A DNA stretch of 64,000 nucleotides from Omphiscola glabra (taxonomy: Eukaryota; Mollusca; Gastropoda; Lymnaeidae): positions 30,900,793 through 30,964,792 of the forward strand of contig OZ024802.1 of NCBI GenBank assembly GCA_964017045.1. Direction: 5' to 3'. A program made the translations under genes and the position numbers. A model generated the notes under the pieces. That model searched no databases, had not been told where the DNA came from, and worked only from the letters and a program-made list of their open reading frames with translations. Below are positions 24,301 to 32,971 of this stretch, piece after piece. Positions within the stretch are counted from its first letter, which is position 1. Each line of letters starts with the position of its first letter.

Positions 24301-27300
24301 CACAACTGCAGTAGTGCAATCACAACCACAGTAGTTACAATCACAACTGCAGTAGTGCAATCACAGCCACAGTAGTTACAATCACAATTGCAGTAGTGCA
24401 ATCACAACCACAGTAGTTACAATCACAACTGCAGTAGTGCAATCACAACCACAGTAGTTACAATCACAACTGCAGTAGTGCAATCACAACCACAGTAGTT
24501 ACAATCACAATTGCAGTAGTGCAATCACAGCCACAGTAGTTACAATCACAATTGCAGTAGTGCAATCACAGCCACAGTAGTTACAATCACAATTGCAGTA
24601 GTGCAATCACAACCACAGTAGTTACAATCACAATTGCAGTAGTGCAATCACAACCACAGTAGTTACAATCACAATTGCAGTAGTGCAATCACAGCCACAG
24701 TAGTTACAATCACAATTGCAGTAGTGCAATCACAACCACAGTAGTTACAATCACAATTGCAGTAATTACAACCACAACTGCAATAGTTAAAATCACAGCT
24801 ACAATAGTTACTGCAATAGTTATAATCACAGCTGCAATATTTACTGCAATAGTTACAATCACAGCTGCAATAGTTACTTCAAAAGTTACAATCACAAGGG
24901 TAAACAATATGATAGCAATAGCAAAAACAAAACTAAATAACTATTTATAGAGACTAGGGCTAAAGATAGAGCAGTTTATAAATTAATCCTCAAGAGATAA
25001 AATTTCAAAGAAAATTGCCTTTCTGACCAAGTTAATATCAGTCTCAAAGATCACAGAAGTACCTACGGTTAAAAGAAACAATTACTGCTCCCCAGTGATT
25101 ATAACCTTCTTTTATATGTCATTATTGTCATCTGATAATCTATTATTGTTCTTTGCCAGCTGAAAAAGCAGTACGGTCCAGCATGGGTGAAGGGGACTAT
25201 GGTCGTAGGACCAGAAAACCAGGAGCTTCTCCGTCAGTTCTCTTAACCTTACCCCAGAGAAAGCCCAGGCGGGAGAAAACAGCAGAGGAGATAGAAAAAA
25301 GTTTAATTAAGGTAATGCTAAATTCAGATCAAAGTTTGAAGTTACAAAAGGAAAACCCCCATTGCTGTGATGATGATAAGAGAGTAATACAAACTTTACT
25401 CGAATTTATAATTTAAGTTTTACATTTAAATTTGTCCTGCTTAAAAAGTAATTGTTTTATTTTAACTTCCAGTCAAGATTTCAAGATTTAGAAAGAAAAA
25501 AGGCATCTCTCTAGAAATATAGTTGATTGAATTTTTGTTTTGTTTTAAATGATAGTTTAAGAATTATTATTTTGATTAACATGTCAGCATTTCATGCTTG
25601 CACTAGCTTCTCATTTTAATGAATTTGCTTTTTTAAACATTGATGATATTTGCTAGTGCATTTTTTATATTCAAATAACAACAGCTGACTCTTGATTATA
25701 ATTGGATCAAAGGGTTAAAATCTGGGTCCCGATGTATATTAAAATTGTATAATTATAATTCAAGTTGGCTCAAAAAGTTTACCAAAAAACTGGTTTGCTC
25801 TTAACTTAAAGGTTAAAAACTAAAAATGTCTGCAACCAAATCCAGCTCCCAAAGATATTTCAACATCAAGTTGACAGCCATGCTCAGGATAGAAGTTTTT
25901 GCCATGTCACTAGTTGAGGACAAACATATTTGTTTAAATACTTGTACCGTAGTGTTGCTTCAATGTTCACAAAATAATTTCTAGAACCATTTGATTTGGA
26001 ATGTACAGCGGGCTTTTTTTTTTTTCAATGAACAAAATCAAGATCTTGCTAATTATGATAAAGATAAACAGACACCTGTGTAGGTGATGATTAGATGAGT
26101 TATCTAGATGCAAATATTTATTTCCGCATCTAGAAAAAAGAGCAAGCAGAAAGGAAAGCCAAAATGGCAGAAGAGGAGGCCATTCGTAAGGCTGCTATAT
26201 CCAGTCAGAAGCGGTATGTCATTACGTTTTGTTGCACAAGATTGCTGGAGATTGATAAGCATGCTGCGTATTTTTTTGAAATAGAAATAAAGGGCTTTCA
26301 GATTATTCATACAAATTTGTACACATCCTTTGGTTTAGAAAAATAAATAATTAAAAACTGAATGGATCAACTTAAAATTAAATTTATTTACTGCTGCTCT
26401 TGGTGGTGTACGTACCAACCTGAAATTTTATAGATTTTTTTTTTAAATCTTGAAATTTACATTTAATAAGAAAGACTTTAATTGTTAAAGGCCCTTCTTT
26501 CATCCTAATTAAATTTTAACATTGCTAGATGACATTATGATAATATTTTATAGTTGTTATAAAAATGTATAAATATTGCATCACTTCTTTATTTACTTTT
26601 TACATAAGCCATTACTACTCCAAATTAAAATCCACAATGCATATTTATTAATCTGTATAGAGAAGCCTTGTGGAAGGCCAATGGCTACAAATCTGCAAAT
26701 GTTGAGTTGGATGAAGAAGAAGAAGAGAAAGACCAAGAAGAGGATGAAAGGTTACTGAAATTTAATTATGCCAAAACTGAATTAAACCGTTTGGACTAAT
26801 CTCTCTCGCCAGAGCAACATAGTTGGGTTTTTTTTCCATGAATAATTTTGTATTATTTATAATTTTTTAATGTTAAAATGAATAAATATATCGTTAAATC
26901 TGAGCAATCTATTCTGGTGTTATATGTCTTTATGAATTGAAGTTATTAATTGAATGTTCATAATTTATTTTTTTACTAACAAGAAAAGTTTTTGAAATAC
27001 TTTAATATTGATAAAAAGAGACTGCATATTGTTACACCAGAGTATGTATGTATGTGTTTATATATATATATATACACACACACATATATATATAATTTAA
27101 TATAAATACTGTGTGTATCATAAAGCAGGACTTGAACTCAATACTTAATTTATCTTTGTCACTGAAAGTTTTTTTGTTAAAATGGTTCTAGGCTTAGTGT
27201 AAAATTTGACAGTGATGAGGAGGACAGCAATGAAGCAACAAACAAACAGTTGACCATAAACTATATCAGTGGGGATGTAACCCACCCTGTGGACACTCTA

Positions 27301-30300
27301 ACCAAGGACAGAATCATTGTGTTCTGTGCTGGTGAGTTAGTTCCCATTGACAGAATGGTTCTGTTTTAAAGTGAATAGATCAAATATGACTCTAAATACA
27401 ATAGAGAATTTTTTAAATGACTGACTACAATATATAATGATATATTACAGTGATTTTAATAATATACTATCAGATATGACAGTGATTATAATATAGCATC
27501 AAATATGACTGAAACAATAGTTACATTTACATGTATGTATATGACACAAATTAATTGAATAGAAATATTCCCAGTGAGTAGACTATTTAAATATACTGAA
27601 AATTTGATTTATTAATTTTTTAACTATTAAATGCATTTTTTTAATCATTTATTTTTGCTAAAATAAGACACAATTTTAGGTGTGTTTTTTTTAAATTTAT
27701 ATCATTATAAATTATTTATTTTGAACTATGTAAAAATCTGTAGCCTAAAAGTTATGACTTGAATTTATAAATGTGGGACAGATGACTCGGGACATTGGGG
27801 TAAAGGTGGCCTATTCTCTGCCATATCGGCCAGATCTATGCAGCCAGAAAATGGGTACGAATTAGCAGGCAGAATGAAAGGTGGGTAATTATTATTTAAC
27901 TTTTATATCAGTAGCAAGTATTCAATTACTTAAATTTTAAAAAAAATTTTTTAAATCTTTGACAAATAACATTTAAATAGGGATAAAATGGACAAACTGA
28001 ATATTCATCATAAGTTGTGTTTTTTTTTAAAATAGTTACAAATTGATGCCAAAGGTTAAATGCCTCGATGTAAACGAAATTCGGAAACTCTTTGTTCCAC
28101 TTATATGTACTCAATTTTTGTGCAAATCTAATGCTTTATGATTTAATGTCCCATCAGATCTTAGTTTAGGCAACTGTCATTTAATCCCGGTGGATGATAT
28201 AGAGAGTAGAGAGGAAGGTCATGACTCGGTGAGCTCTTCAATGTTTGTTTACTGTAGCTCTTGTGTTAACCTGCAAAATAAAAAACCTGTCTGCAAATCT
28301 TTATGAATCATTTACACTTGAAGACCTTAGTGCTAAAAGTACTTAAGTCACATTTTTGTCAAAATCAATCTAAACTGTGATCTTTTCTTACCCAGTTTAG
28401 CCAAGTGTACTGCAGAAATTTGAACACATTAAAATGTGCATTAGGCCCTTAATTAAACAAGACAAAAAATGAAAATAGTCACATTTTATAGACGAAAAGT
28501 ATATTTGAGCTTGATTATCTCAAAATGTGCATTTTGTGACTTAAGTACTTTTAGCACTAAGGTCTTCACTTATGCCAACCTGATCCAACTCCCATAAAAC
28601 TTTACGTTGTACCAGTGCAAAGCTTTATGAGCTAGGAATATTTACTGAGTAATTTTGTCGAATCTTCCCGCCCCTTCAGCTGGCCTTGATAGTGGCCCAA
28701 CATAGAGATAAAAGGTCCAACAAATTATCTGGCATCAAAATGGCTGCCTTGGAGGAAGGTTTGAAAAAAGTTTGCAAGGTAGCTAAAGAAAGAACTGGTA
28801 AGGATTGTCATGCTTAAATATTTAATTTTAGTTACTTAGCTTTATTAAATATTAACACAATATTTCTATTGAAAAGTCCTTCTTGTCATGAATGTTTTGA
28901 AAAATTTATGTCACCAATAAGTCAATTATTTGTAAAATATAGATTACATAAGTAATACCATATTTTATGGACTTAAATGCTATGGACTATAAGACGCACC
29001 TTAATTTTTAAGCAATTTTTTTATAAAATTAAATTTTTACCATATAATATTAATTTCGAGTATAAGACGCACCTTAATTTTTAAGCAATTTTTTTTAAAA
29101 ATTAAATTTTTACCATATAATATTAATTTCGAGTATAAGACGCACCTGAATTTCGGAGCCAATTTTTCAAAGAAAAAAGTCCGTCTTATAGTCCGTAAAA
29201 TACGATAATAAGTTAAAAAAACCTCCGTATCTGTTAAAACAAGCATTTAAATTTTAGATAGATTTAACTTCTGAAAACTTAAAATAAACGATTTTGCTTT
29301 TTTGTATTTCTTTCATATTTTTTTGTGTCAAAAGATGATTCAATGTATTATCAAAATTCTTCAGCATTCAGTTTATATTATTCAGTTACTCGACGACACA
29401 ATTTAAAAAATGGGAATAAAATAAAGTCATGTGACAGTGATACTTTCTATCAGCCAGTGTTCACAATAATAACTTTCCATCAGCCAGTGTTCACAATGAT
29501 TACTTTCTATCTGCCAGTGTTCACAATGATTACTTTCTATCAGCCAGTGTTCACAATGATTACTTTCTATCTGCCAGTGTTCACAATGATAACTTTCTAT
29601 CAGCCAGTGTTCACCTACCTCGCATTGGTTATGACACTCCTGGGTTCAACTGGTATGGAACAGAAAGACTGATACGGAAACACTTGGCCTCTCAGGGAAT
29701 CCCCACTTACATGTATCCTTTTCATTACACATAAAACTCAGCCTTGTACCAGAATGGGATTTATCTTAAAATGTGGTTACGATTTTGAACTAGAGCAGCG
29801 GTTCTCAACCTATGGGTCGCGACCCCCTTGGGGGTCAAATGACCCTTTCAGAGGGGTCGCCTAAGACCATCGGAAAACACTTATACTCTACAATTATGAA
29901 GCAGAAACTATAATAATTTTGTGCTTACGGGTCGCCACAACATGAGGAACTGTGTTAAAGTGTCTCAGCATTAGGAAGGTTGAGAACCACTGAACTAGAG
30001 GAATCATGGGGACAATTATTATTGTCACATGAATTTATATTCTATGGTTATACTATGGACTACACTACCTGCTCATCTGTTTGACATTTTATTAATACTT
30101 GCCTTTAAAAAACAAGCAATAACAGTATCATCACATAAGGGAAACCTTAAATTATTTCATTAATACCTTTAACAGTTAATGTGTAGCATAGTTTAATTTT
30201 TTAACCTACAAGAATCTGCAAGTTCAGCATTTTCTTAACAGCCTAACAAAAGCTACTACTTTCCGAGGAGACATGCTGCAAAAAGGACCAATCCCACGCC

Positions 30301-32971
30301 ACCAAACAAACCAGCCAAAAGTAACTTTCAATACAAAACTCTTGTTAGCATTATTTTATTAAATTTCTAGAAGATATGACCAGATGTTGCAAGGATGTCA
30401 ATCAGGATTTTGATTTATTTGTAAAATAAACAACAAAGAACAAAGTACAGCAGGCAATATTCCATGCCCTTTTAATGAATATTTAGGAAATTGTTAATCA
30501 TATTTTTGCATATATAAGACAACAAATACTAATAATAATAATAAAAAGCTGATATATTTTATCAGATTTAATATGATTCAATTTCCGTAAAATAATACAA
30601 AATCATCTCCATTGCTTTTAAGAATCCAGCGTTACATGGTTACATTAGCTCAATCCTCTAATAATTTATTTATTTGTTCCTCTTATTTACAAAATCATCT
30701 AAAATAAGCTATGACAAATAAACATTGGATTTGGCAGAATTTTTTTTTACCACAGTACATCTCCAATTGTTATCTTGTTATCAATAAACATGGACTATGT
30801 CAGAATACATAGCTTGTTATCAATAAACATGGACAATGTCAGAATACGTAGCTTGCCATCAATAAACATGGACTATGTCAGAATACATAACTTATTTTCA
30901 CTAAACATGGACTATGTCAGAATACGTAGCTTGTCATCAATAAACATGGACTATGTCAGAATACGTAGCTTGTCATCAATAAACATGGACAATGTCAGAA
31001 TACATAGCTTGCCATCAATAAACATGGACTATGTCAGAATACATAGCTTGTCATCAATAAACATGGACAATGTCAGAATACGTAGCTTGCCATCAATAAA
31101 CATGGACAATGTCAGAATACGTAGCTTGCCATCAATAAACATGGACAATGTCAGAATACGTAGCTTGCCATCAATAAACATGGACAATGTCAGAATACGT
31201 TATAGATTTTCTTTTTTATTTCAAATTTTCTTTTAAAATTTATTTAAGGATTTTTTTTAAAAAATGAATTCGTTTCTTTGTGTTAAGATTAGTGTATATC
31301 TTTATTATTTGCTTTAAAGTCAAACATTCTTTTCCCCCCCAGTTGCAAAGAGAGATACAAATCCCCCAGCCATCAAAACTTCAGTCACAGGGGAAACAGA
31401 AAGAAAGGTCGTGACCCCATCAGCAAGTTTACCCACGCTGTTCTCTGGTGTGGCTGTCTACTTCCATAACGTACCTGAGGATATTAAGAAAAAGCTGTCA
31501 AGATTTGTCATTGCATATCCTTACATCATACTGACCAAAAGGCTTCTATTGAAAATCTGTCAGGTGTTCAGTTATTTCCCCTTTAATCACAGGCTGAACT
31601 GCAGTTGCTTATTTAATTGCTCTGTTTATCGCCGAACTGCGTGAAACATTATCTGTAATGTCTTGGAAGTAGTGCAAGTGTTTATACACCTAATGGCAAC
31701 ATCTCGTCAGCAAATATCTCAGCAAACTTCTATTATTAGAGGATATTCCTCATACCACACATTGAAAAATCTTTACAATATACAGTAATGAATTTTTTTT
31801 TTTTTTTCAATGATTTTATTTTTGTTGTTGCTGCTGGCTCGAAGAGTATGCATATAATAATGCCAGGAGTTTTATTATTATTATTAGGTGGTTTTATATA
31901 GCGCAGTACCCCAGCCTAGGGCTTGGCTCAATGTGCTTCACATAAAAATTAGCAATTACAGAGACATATATATTTTTAAAACAACAATTTTTGGAAAAGC
32001 TTGACCTCACCCACCCAAGTACTATCTACTCCTGTCTGGCCATGGACAGCACCCAGCAGAATCGAGCTTTTATCAGTCGGAGTGGGGTGAGAATATGTCG
32101 GTATAGTACAGTATGAAGAGATTGGTCTTGAGGGCAGTTTTGAAGGCTGTGATGGTCGTTATATTGCAGATGTGTAATGGGAGAGAATTCCATTGTTTTG
32201 GGGCACAGATTTAGCTCTTAGATGGATATGGAATTGCAATTTGTCTTAGAAATAAAGTTACTTAGTTAAAAACTAGTGATCTAACAATTCCTTAACCAGC
32301 CAACGTATGATGGTGATGTGGAAAAATCAATGAATCTCTCAACAACCCACATGATTACAGATTCCAACAGTAATAAATTCGTGAGTATCTGTGCATCCCC
32401 GTTATGAAATAAGTATGACTTTCGATACACTGTTGGCCCTAGGACGGCCTACCCCGAACCGGTTCCATCTCAGGGATTTGGCAAACACTAACAGAAATTT
32501 TAGTCATTCTCAAAGTTGATGCCCTGTCCCATTTTGCCAGAGACACGGTTGATAGAGTGCATGCCAGTTTTAACGTGCCGGCAATACTCCTTCCTACCAA
32601 AGCCTTTTATTCACTGCTAAGACAAAGTGCGTCATCTTGTGGACTTTTGACATGACTTTGTTTGCATATCAGTGTCAGACATACATTTTTCACAGATTTG
32701 TAATAGATATCACCCTTTAAATCAGTCCTTCACTGAGATTTTTAGCAGTTATTAAATACCAATTTTGGAAAATGCAGGAACTTTCCTTCTATCATTTGTT
32801 TTTAAACATTTTCTCAATTTCTCTGAGTTGTTTTTTGTTTTGTTTCCCTAGGAGCTGAATGATGTTATAAAAAATTTCCAATGTCGTGTCGTCACGCCTG
32901 CTTGGCTGGAGGACTGCCTGGCTAAGGGGAAGCTACTGGCCACCGAAGATTACCTTATTTCATTAACTTGA
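12361..32971 (+). CDS. CHD1L/ALC1 chromatin remodeller with C-terminal BRCT domain (5' end missing)
   Basis: Twenty-five exons with matching phases give about 998 residues to the stop at 32969-32971. The protein is a Snf2-family ATPase that slides nucleosomes at DNA breaks; in the known family a macro domain holds it inactive until it binds poly(ADP-ribose) made by PARP1/2. Order seen: ATPase lobes (residues about 1-480), basic and acidic linker (480-690), macro domain (690-870), then a BRCT domain (905-995). Vertebrate CHD1L, as I know it, ends shortly after the macro domain. The first exon starts in mid-codon (phase 2 bases AT) at [10 protein letters not shown], so roughly the first 40 residues lie upstream and were not found. 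Introns 21-22 and 23-24 have U12-type signals. Exon coordinates are given in the four domain entries. Confidence 0.95.
13456..13581. repeat. 62-bp direct duplication in CHD1L intron 2
   Basis: ATTGTTAACCACATTTTTTG through TTGGATGTCTGGGGGGCATA occurs twice in a row without change, so the duplication is recent. Confidence 0.95.
13799..13994. mobile_element. SPIN-like hAT MITE, copy 1 (CHD1L intron 2)
   Basis: A 196-bp element starting CAGCAGTTCTCAACCTGTGG and ending TTTGAGAACCACTG, with GGGGTCGCCTAAGACCATCG inside. It is flanked by the exact 8-bp duplication TTGTAAGC at 13791-13798 and 13995-14002. The sequence closely resembles the non-autonomous SPIN (Space Invaders) hAT family known from tetrapods and, as I recall, from a pond snail. 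No coding capacity. Confidence 0.92.
14083..14432. repeat. 35-bp minisatellite, 10 copies (CHD1L intron 2)
   Basis: Unit GATGAATGTAGAAGCTTCAA plus GACAGCTGCTGGGCT. Copies differ mainly at GCTGCTGG, GCTATTGG and GCTACTGG. The array ends 75 bp before exon 3. Confidence 0.96.
15211..15370. repeat. degenerate tandem repeat of about 51 bp, 3 copies (CHD1L intron 4)
   Basis: Units contain TCCTACATTATAATGA and CCCTTTGTGAGCCAG with small indels. Confidence 0.85.
15485..15625. repeat. degenerate tandem repeat of about 45 bp, 3 copies (CHD1L intron 4)
   Basis: Units share a CAGGATTAGGATA-type segment and CCGTAGGGCA. They are diverged. Confidence 0.65.
15815..15955. mobile_element. decayed MITE (CHD1L intron 4)
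   Basis: The right end GTAGGTACGCCACT and the left end AGTGTAGGAAGGTTGGGG look like degraded copies of the CAGTGGCGTA-type hAT terminus. A related stretch (GGAAGGTTGGGGT and ATGTTGAGGG) recurs near 58275-58325, supporting a dispersed family. Limits are approximate. Confidence 0.45.
16232..16506. repeat. 39-bp minisatellite, 7 copies (CHD1L intron 5)
   Basis: Perfect units of TAATACCTTTTAATTTTGAA plus ATGTTAAATTGATTGCTAG. Confidence 0.96.
17128..17340 (+). mobile_element. tRNA-related SINE (CHD1L intron 5)
   Basis: TGGCCCAGTGG at about 17132 fits a pol III A box, and GAGTTCATTCCC about 45 bp downstream fits a degenerate B box. The body then carries GATGGCAACTCATCTAAGAG, the core shared with the minus-strand copy near 1020-1075. 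It ends less than 100 bp before CHD1L exon 6. The exact 3' end and target duplication were not resolved. Confidence 0.65.
17953..19025. other. CHD1L intron 7, first part: no recognised element
   Basis: Contains an A/T-tract-rich stretch near 18780-18840 and a Ser/Thr-rich chance open frame. Nothing could be assigned. Confidence 0.35.
19026..19172. repeat. 28-bp tandem repeat, 5 copies (CHD1L intron 7)
   Basis: TGCCCAAGACACTTTGTTCT plus GTTAACTA repeated, with one TGACC variant. It ends about 33 bp before exon 8. Confidence 0.95.
19418..19700. other. possible transposon debris in CHD1L intron 8
   Basis: A GC-richer patch with a 74-codon open frame (19418-19642) differs in composition from the AT-rich intron around it, and a CACACA run follows. 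The peptide was not recognised, so an old retrotransposon piece is only a guess. Confidence 0.25.
21335..21548. repeat. 53-bp minisatellite, 4 copies (CHD1L intron 10)
   Basis: Unit AATCACATACACTTATGAAA, TGATTGTGATCTCCTCACAT, AAGTTTCCAATAA. The last two copies share a CTCC to TTCT-type change. Confidence 0.95.
22577..23414. repeat. 42-bp minisatellite, 20 copies (CHD1L intron 12)
   Basis: Almost invariant unit AATAATAACACCATTAAATC, ATTCATATCAATGATGTCAA, AC. Two copies have ATGACAAAC in place of ATGTCAAAC, eight or so units apart (about 22860 and 23112). As 42 is fourteen codons, both strands are open through the whole array. The plus-strand frame runs in phase into CHD1L exon 13. Confidence 0.97.
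23830..24045. repeat. tandem repeat of about 41 bp, 4-5 copies (CHD1L intron 13)
   Basis: Units with AAGAATATGGTTTAGCGTAG and GAAGACTTTGACGTAAATTA. The first copies are diverged. Confidence 0.9.
24150..24895. repeat. 41-bp minisatellite, about 15 copies plus short-period tail (CHD1L intron 13)
   Basis: Unit TAGTTACAATCACAACTGCA, GTAGTGCAATCACAACCACA, G, itself built of two half-units of about 20 bp. AACTG/AATTG and AACCA/AGCCA variants alternate in blocks. From about 24765 the period shortens to 18-30 bp. Confidence 0.95.
28320..28567. mobile_element. MITE with long terminal inverted repeats (CHD1L intron 19)
   Basis: Starts GAAGACCTTAGTGCTAAAAG, TACTTAAGTCAC and ends with the exact reverse complement, about 32 bp each. 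A short direct repeat ACTT flanks it. 248 bp, no coding capacity. The near-perfect arms suggest recent activity. The superfamily is uncertain. Confidence 0.85.
28956..29208. mobile_element. TA-flanked MITE with internal 74-bp duplication (CHD1L intron 20)
   Basis: The left end TACCATATTTTATGGAC with TGGACTATAAGACGCACC mirrors the right end CCGTCTTATAGTCCGTAAAATACG. Inside, a segment of about 74 bp (TATAAGACGCACCTTAATTT ... TTAATTTCGAG) is repeated. The ends belong to a widespread class of TA-inserting elements. Confidence 0.75.
29444..29613. repeat. 30-bp tandem repeat spanning the exon 21 acceptor
   Basis: Unit TTACTTTCTATCAGCCAGTG plus TTCACAATGA, about six copies. It contains the 3' splice site and the first ten exonic bases of CHD1L exon 21. 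Copies ending CAG are at 29451-29453, 29481-29483, 29541-29543 and 29601-29603; two others have CTG and so lack the AG. Confidence 0.95.
29713..30252 (+). other. U12-type GT-AG intron of CHD1L
   Basis: The donor GTATCCTTTT matches the minor-spliceosome 5' site. TTTTCTTAAC at 30230-30239 matches its branch site, with the branch A about 14 nt from the AG at 30251-30252. Exon joining gives TYIYYFPRR, which agrees with the known CHD1L sequence. Confidence 0.85.
29796..29992. mobile_element. SPIN-like hAT MITE, copy 2 (CHD1L U12 intron)
   Basis: A 197-bp element starting CAGCGGTTCTCAACCTATGG and ending GGTTGAGAACCACTG, with GGGGTCGCCTAAGACCATCG inside. It is flanked by the exact 8-bp duplication AACTAGAG at 29788-29795 and 29993-30000. 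Same family as 13799-13994. It sits within the U12-type intron after exon 21. Confidence 0.93.
30770..31202. repeat. 39-bp minisatellite, 11 copies (CHD1L intron 22)
   Basis: Unit AATAAACATGGACAATGTCA, GAATACGTAGCTTGCCATC, with TATGTC/AATGTC and ACATAG/ACGTAG variants. Thirteen codons long, so one frame stays open across it; this is not a gene. Confidence 0.96.
31515..32304 (+). other. U12-type AT-AC intron of CHD1L
   Basis: The intron begins ATATCCTTAC and ends TTCCTTAACCAGCCAAC, with branch A at 32295 and terminal AC at 32303-32304. Both fit the AT-AC minor-spliceosome consensus. Joining GC|G restores FVIAYDGDV in the BRCT domain. Using the nearby AG (32298-32299) instead shifts the frame to an early stop, so AC is the only frame-keeping acceptor seen. 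Confidence 0.87.
31866..32225. repeat. probable interspersed repeat inside the AT-AC intron
   Basis: Begins with a TTATTATTATTATTA run and GGTGGTTTTATATAGCGC, a start seen in many mollusc dispersed repeats, then a GC-richer body to about 32225. No second copy lies in this window, so the call rests on composition and the characteristic start. Confidence 0.35.

Larger units (their letters stand above)
22304..26750 (+). other. CHD1L exons 12-16: linker region
   Basis: Exons: 22304-22474, 23452-23563, 25160-25311, 26134-26213, 26661-26750. Contains [13 protein letters not shown] and, in exon 13, [10 protein letters not shown], both close to the human protein. A basic stretch follows ([17 protein letters not shown]), corresponding in position to the regulatory linker that contacts the nucleosome acidic patch in ALC1. 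Then come a Lys/Glu-rich likely helix ([16 protein letters not shown]) and an acidic run ([13 protein letters not shown]). The last two exons are the least conserved but keep phase and splice sites. Confidence 0.88.
27192..30320 (+). other. CHD1L exons 17-22: macro domain
   Basis: Exons: 27192-27331, 27782-27880, 28158-28228, 28680-28797, 29604-29712, 30253-30320. Conserved landmarks: YISGDVTHP, then [18 protein letters not shown], matching the human segment that includes the Asp needed for poly(ADP-ribose) binding, then [19 protein letters not shown] and [13 protein letters not shown]. The domain should therefore bind PAR chains and act as the switch on the ATPase. It ends with [11 protein letters not shown]. 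Exon 21 begins inside a 30-bp array that repeats its 3' splice site, and the intron after it is U12-type. Confidence 0.93.
31343..32971 (+). other. CHD1L exons 23-25: BRCT domain
   Basis: Exons: 31343-31514, 32305-32380, 32852-32971. After a Pro/Thr linker the sequence reads [36 protein letters not shown] and then [20 protein letters not shown], ending DYLISLT and stop. This has the BRCT pattern: first strand, a Gly-Gly-type turn (here DGD), a T-H-hydrophobic strand and the signature Trp in the last helix. Exon 22 ends in phase 1 and exon 23 restores it, so the domain is joined to the macro part. BRCT domains mediate phosphoprotein, DNA-end or PAR contacts in repair proteins; its partner here is unknown. 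Confidence 0.85.

Noticed and set aside
30775..31236. 153-codon repetitive open frame
   Set aside because: It is the 39-bp minisatellite read in its stop-free frame, within a CHD1L intron.
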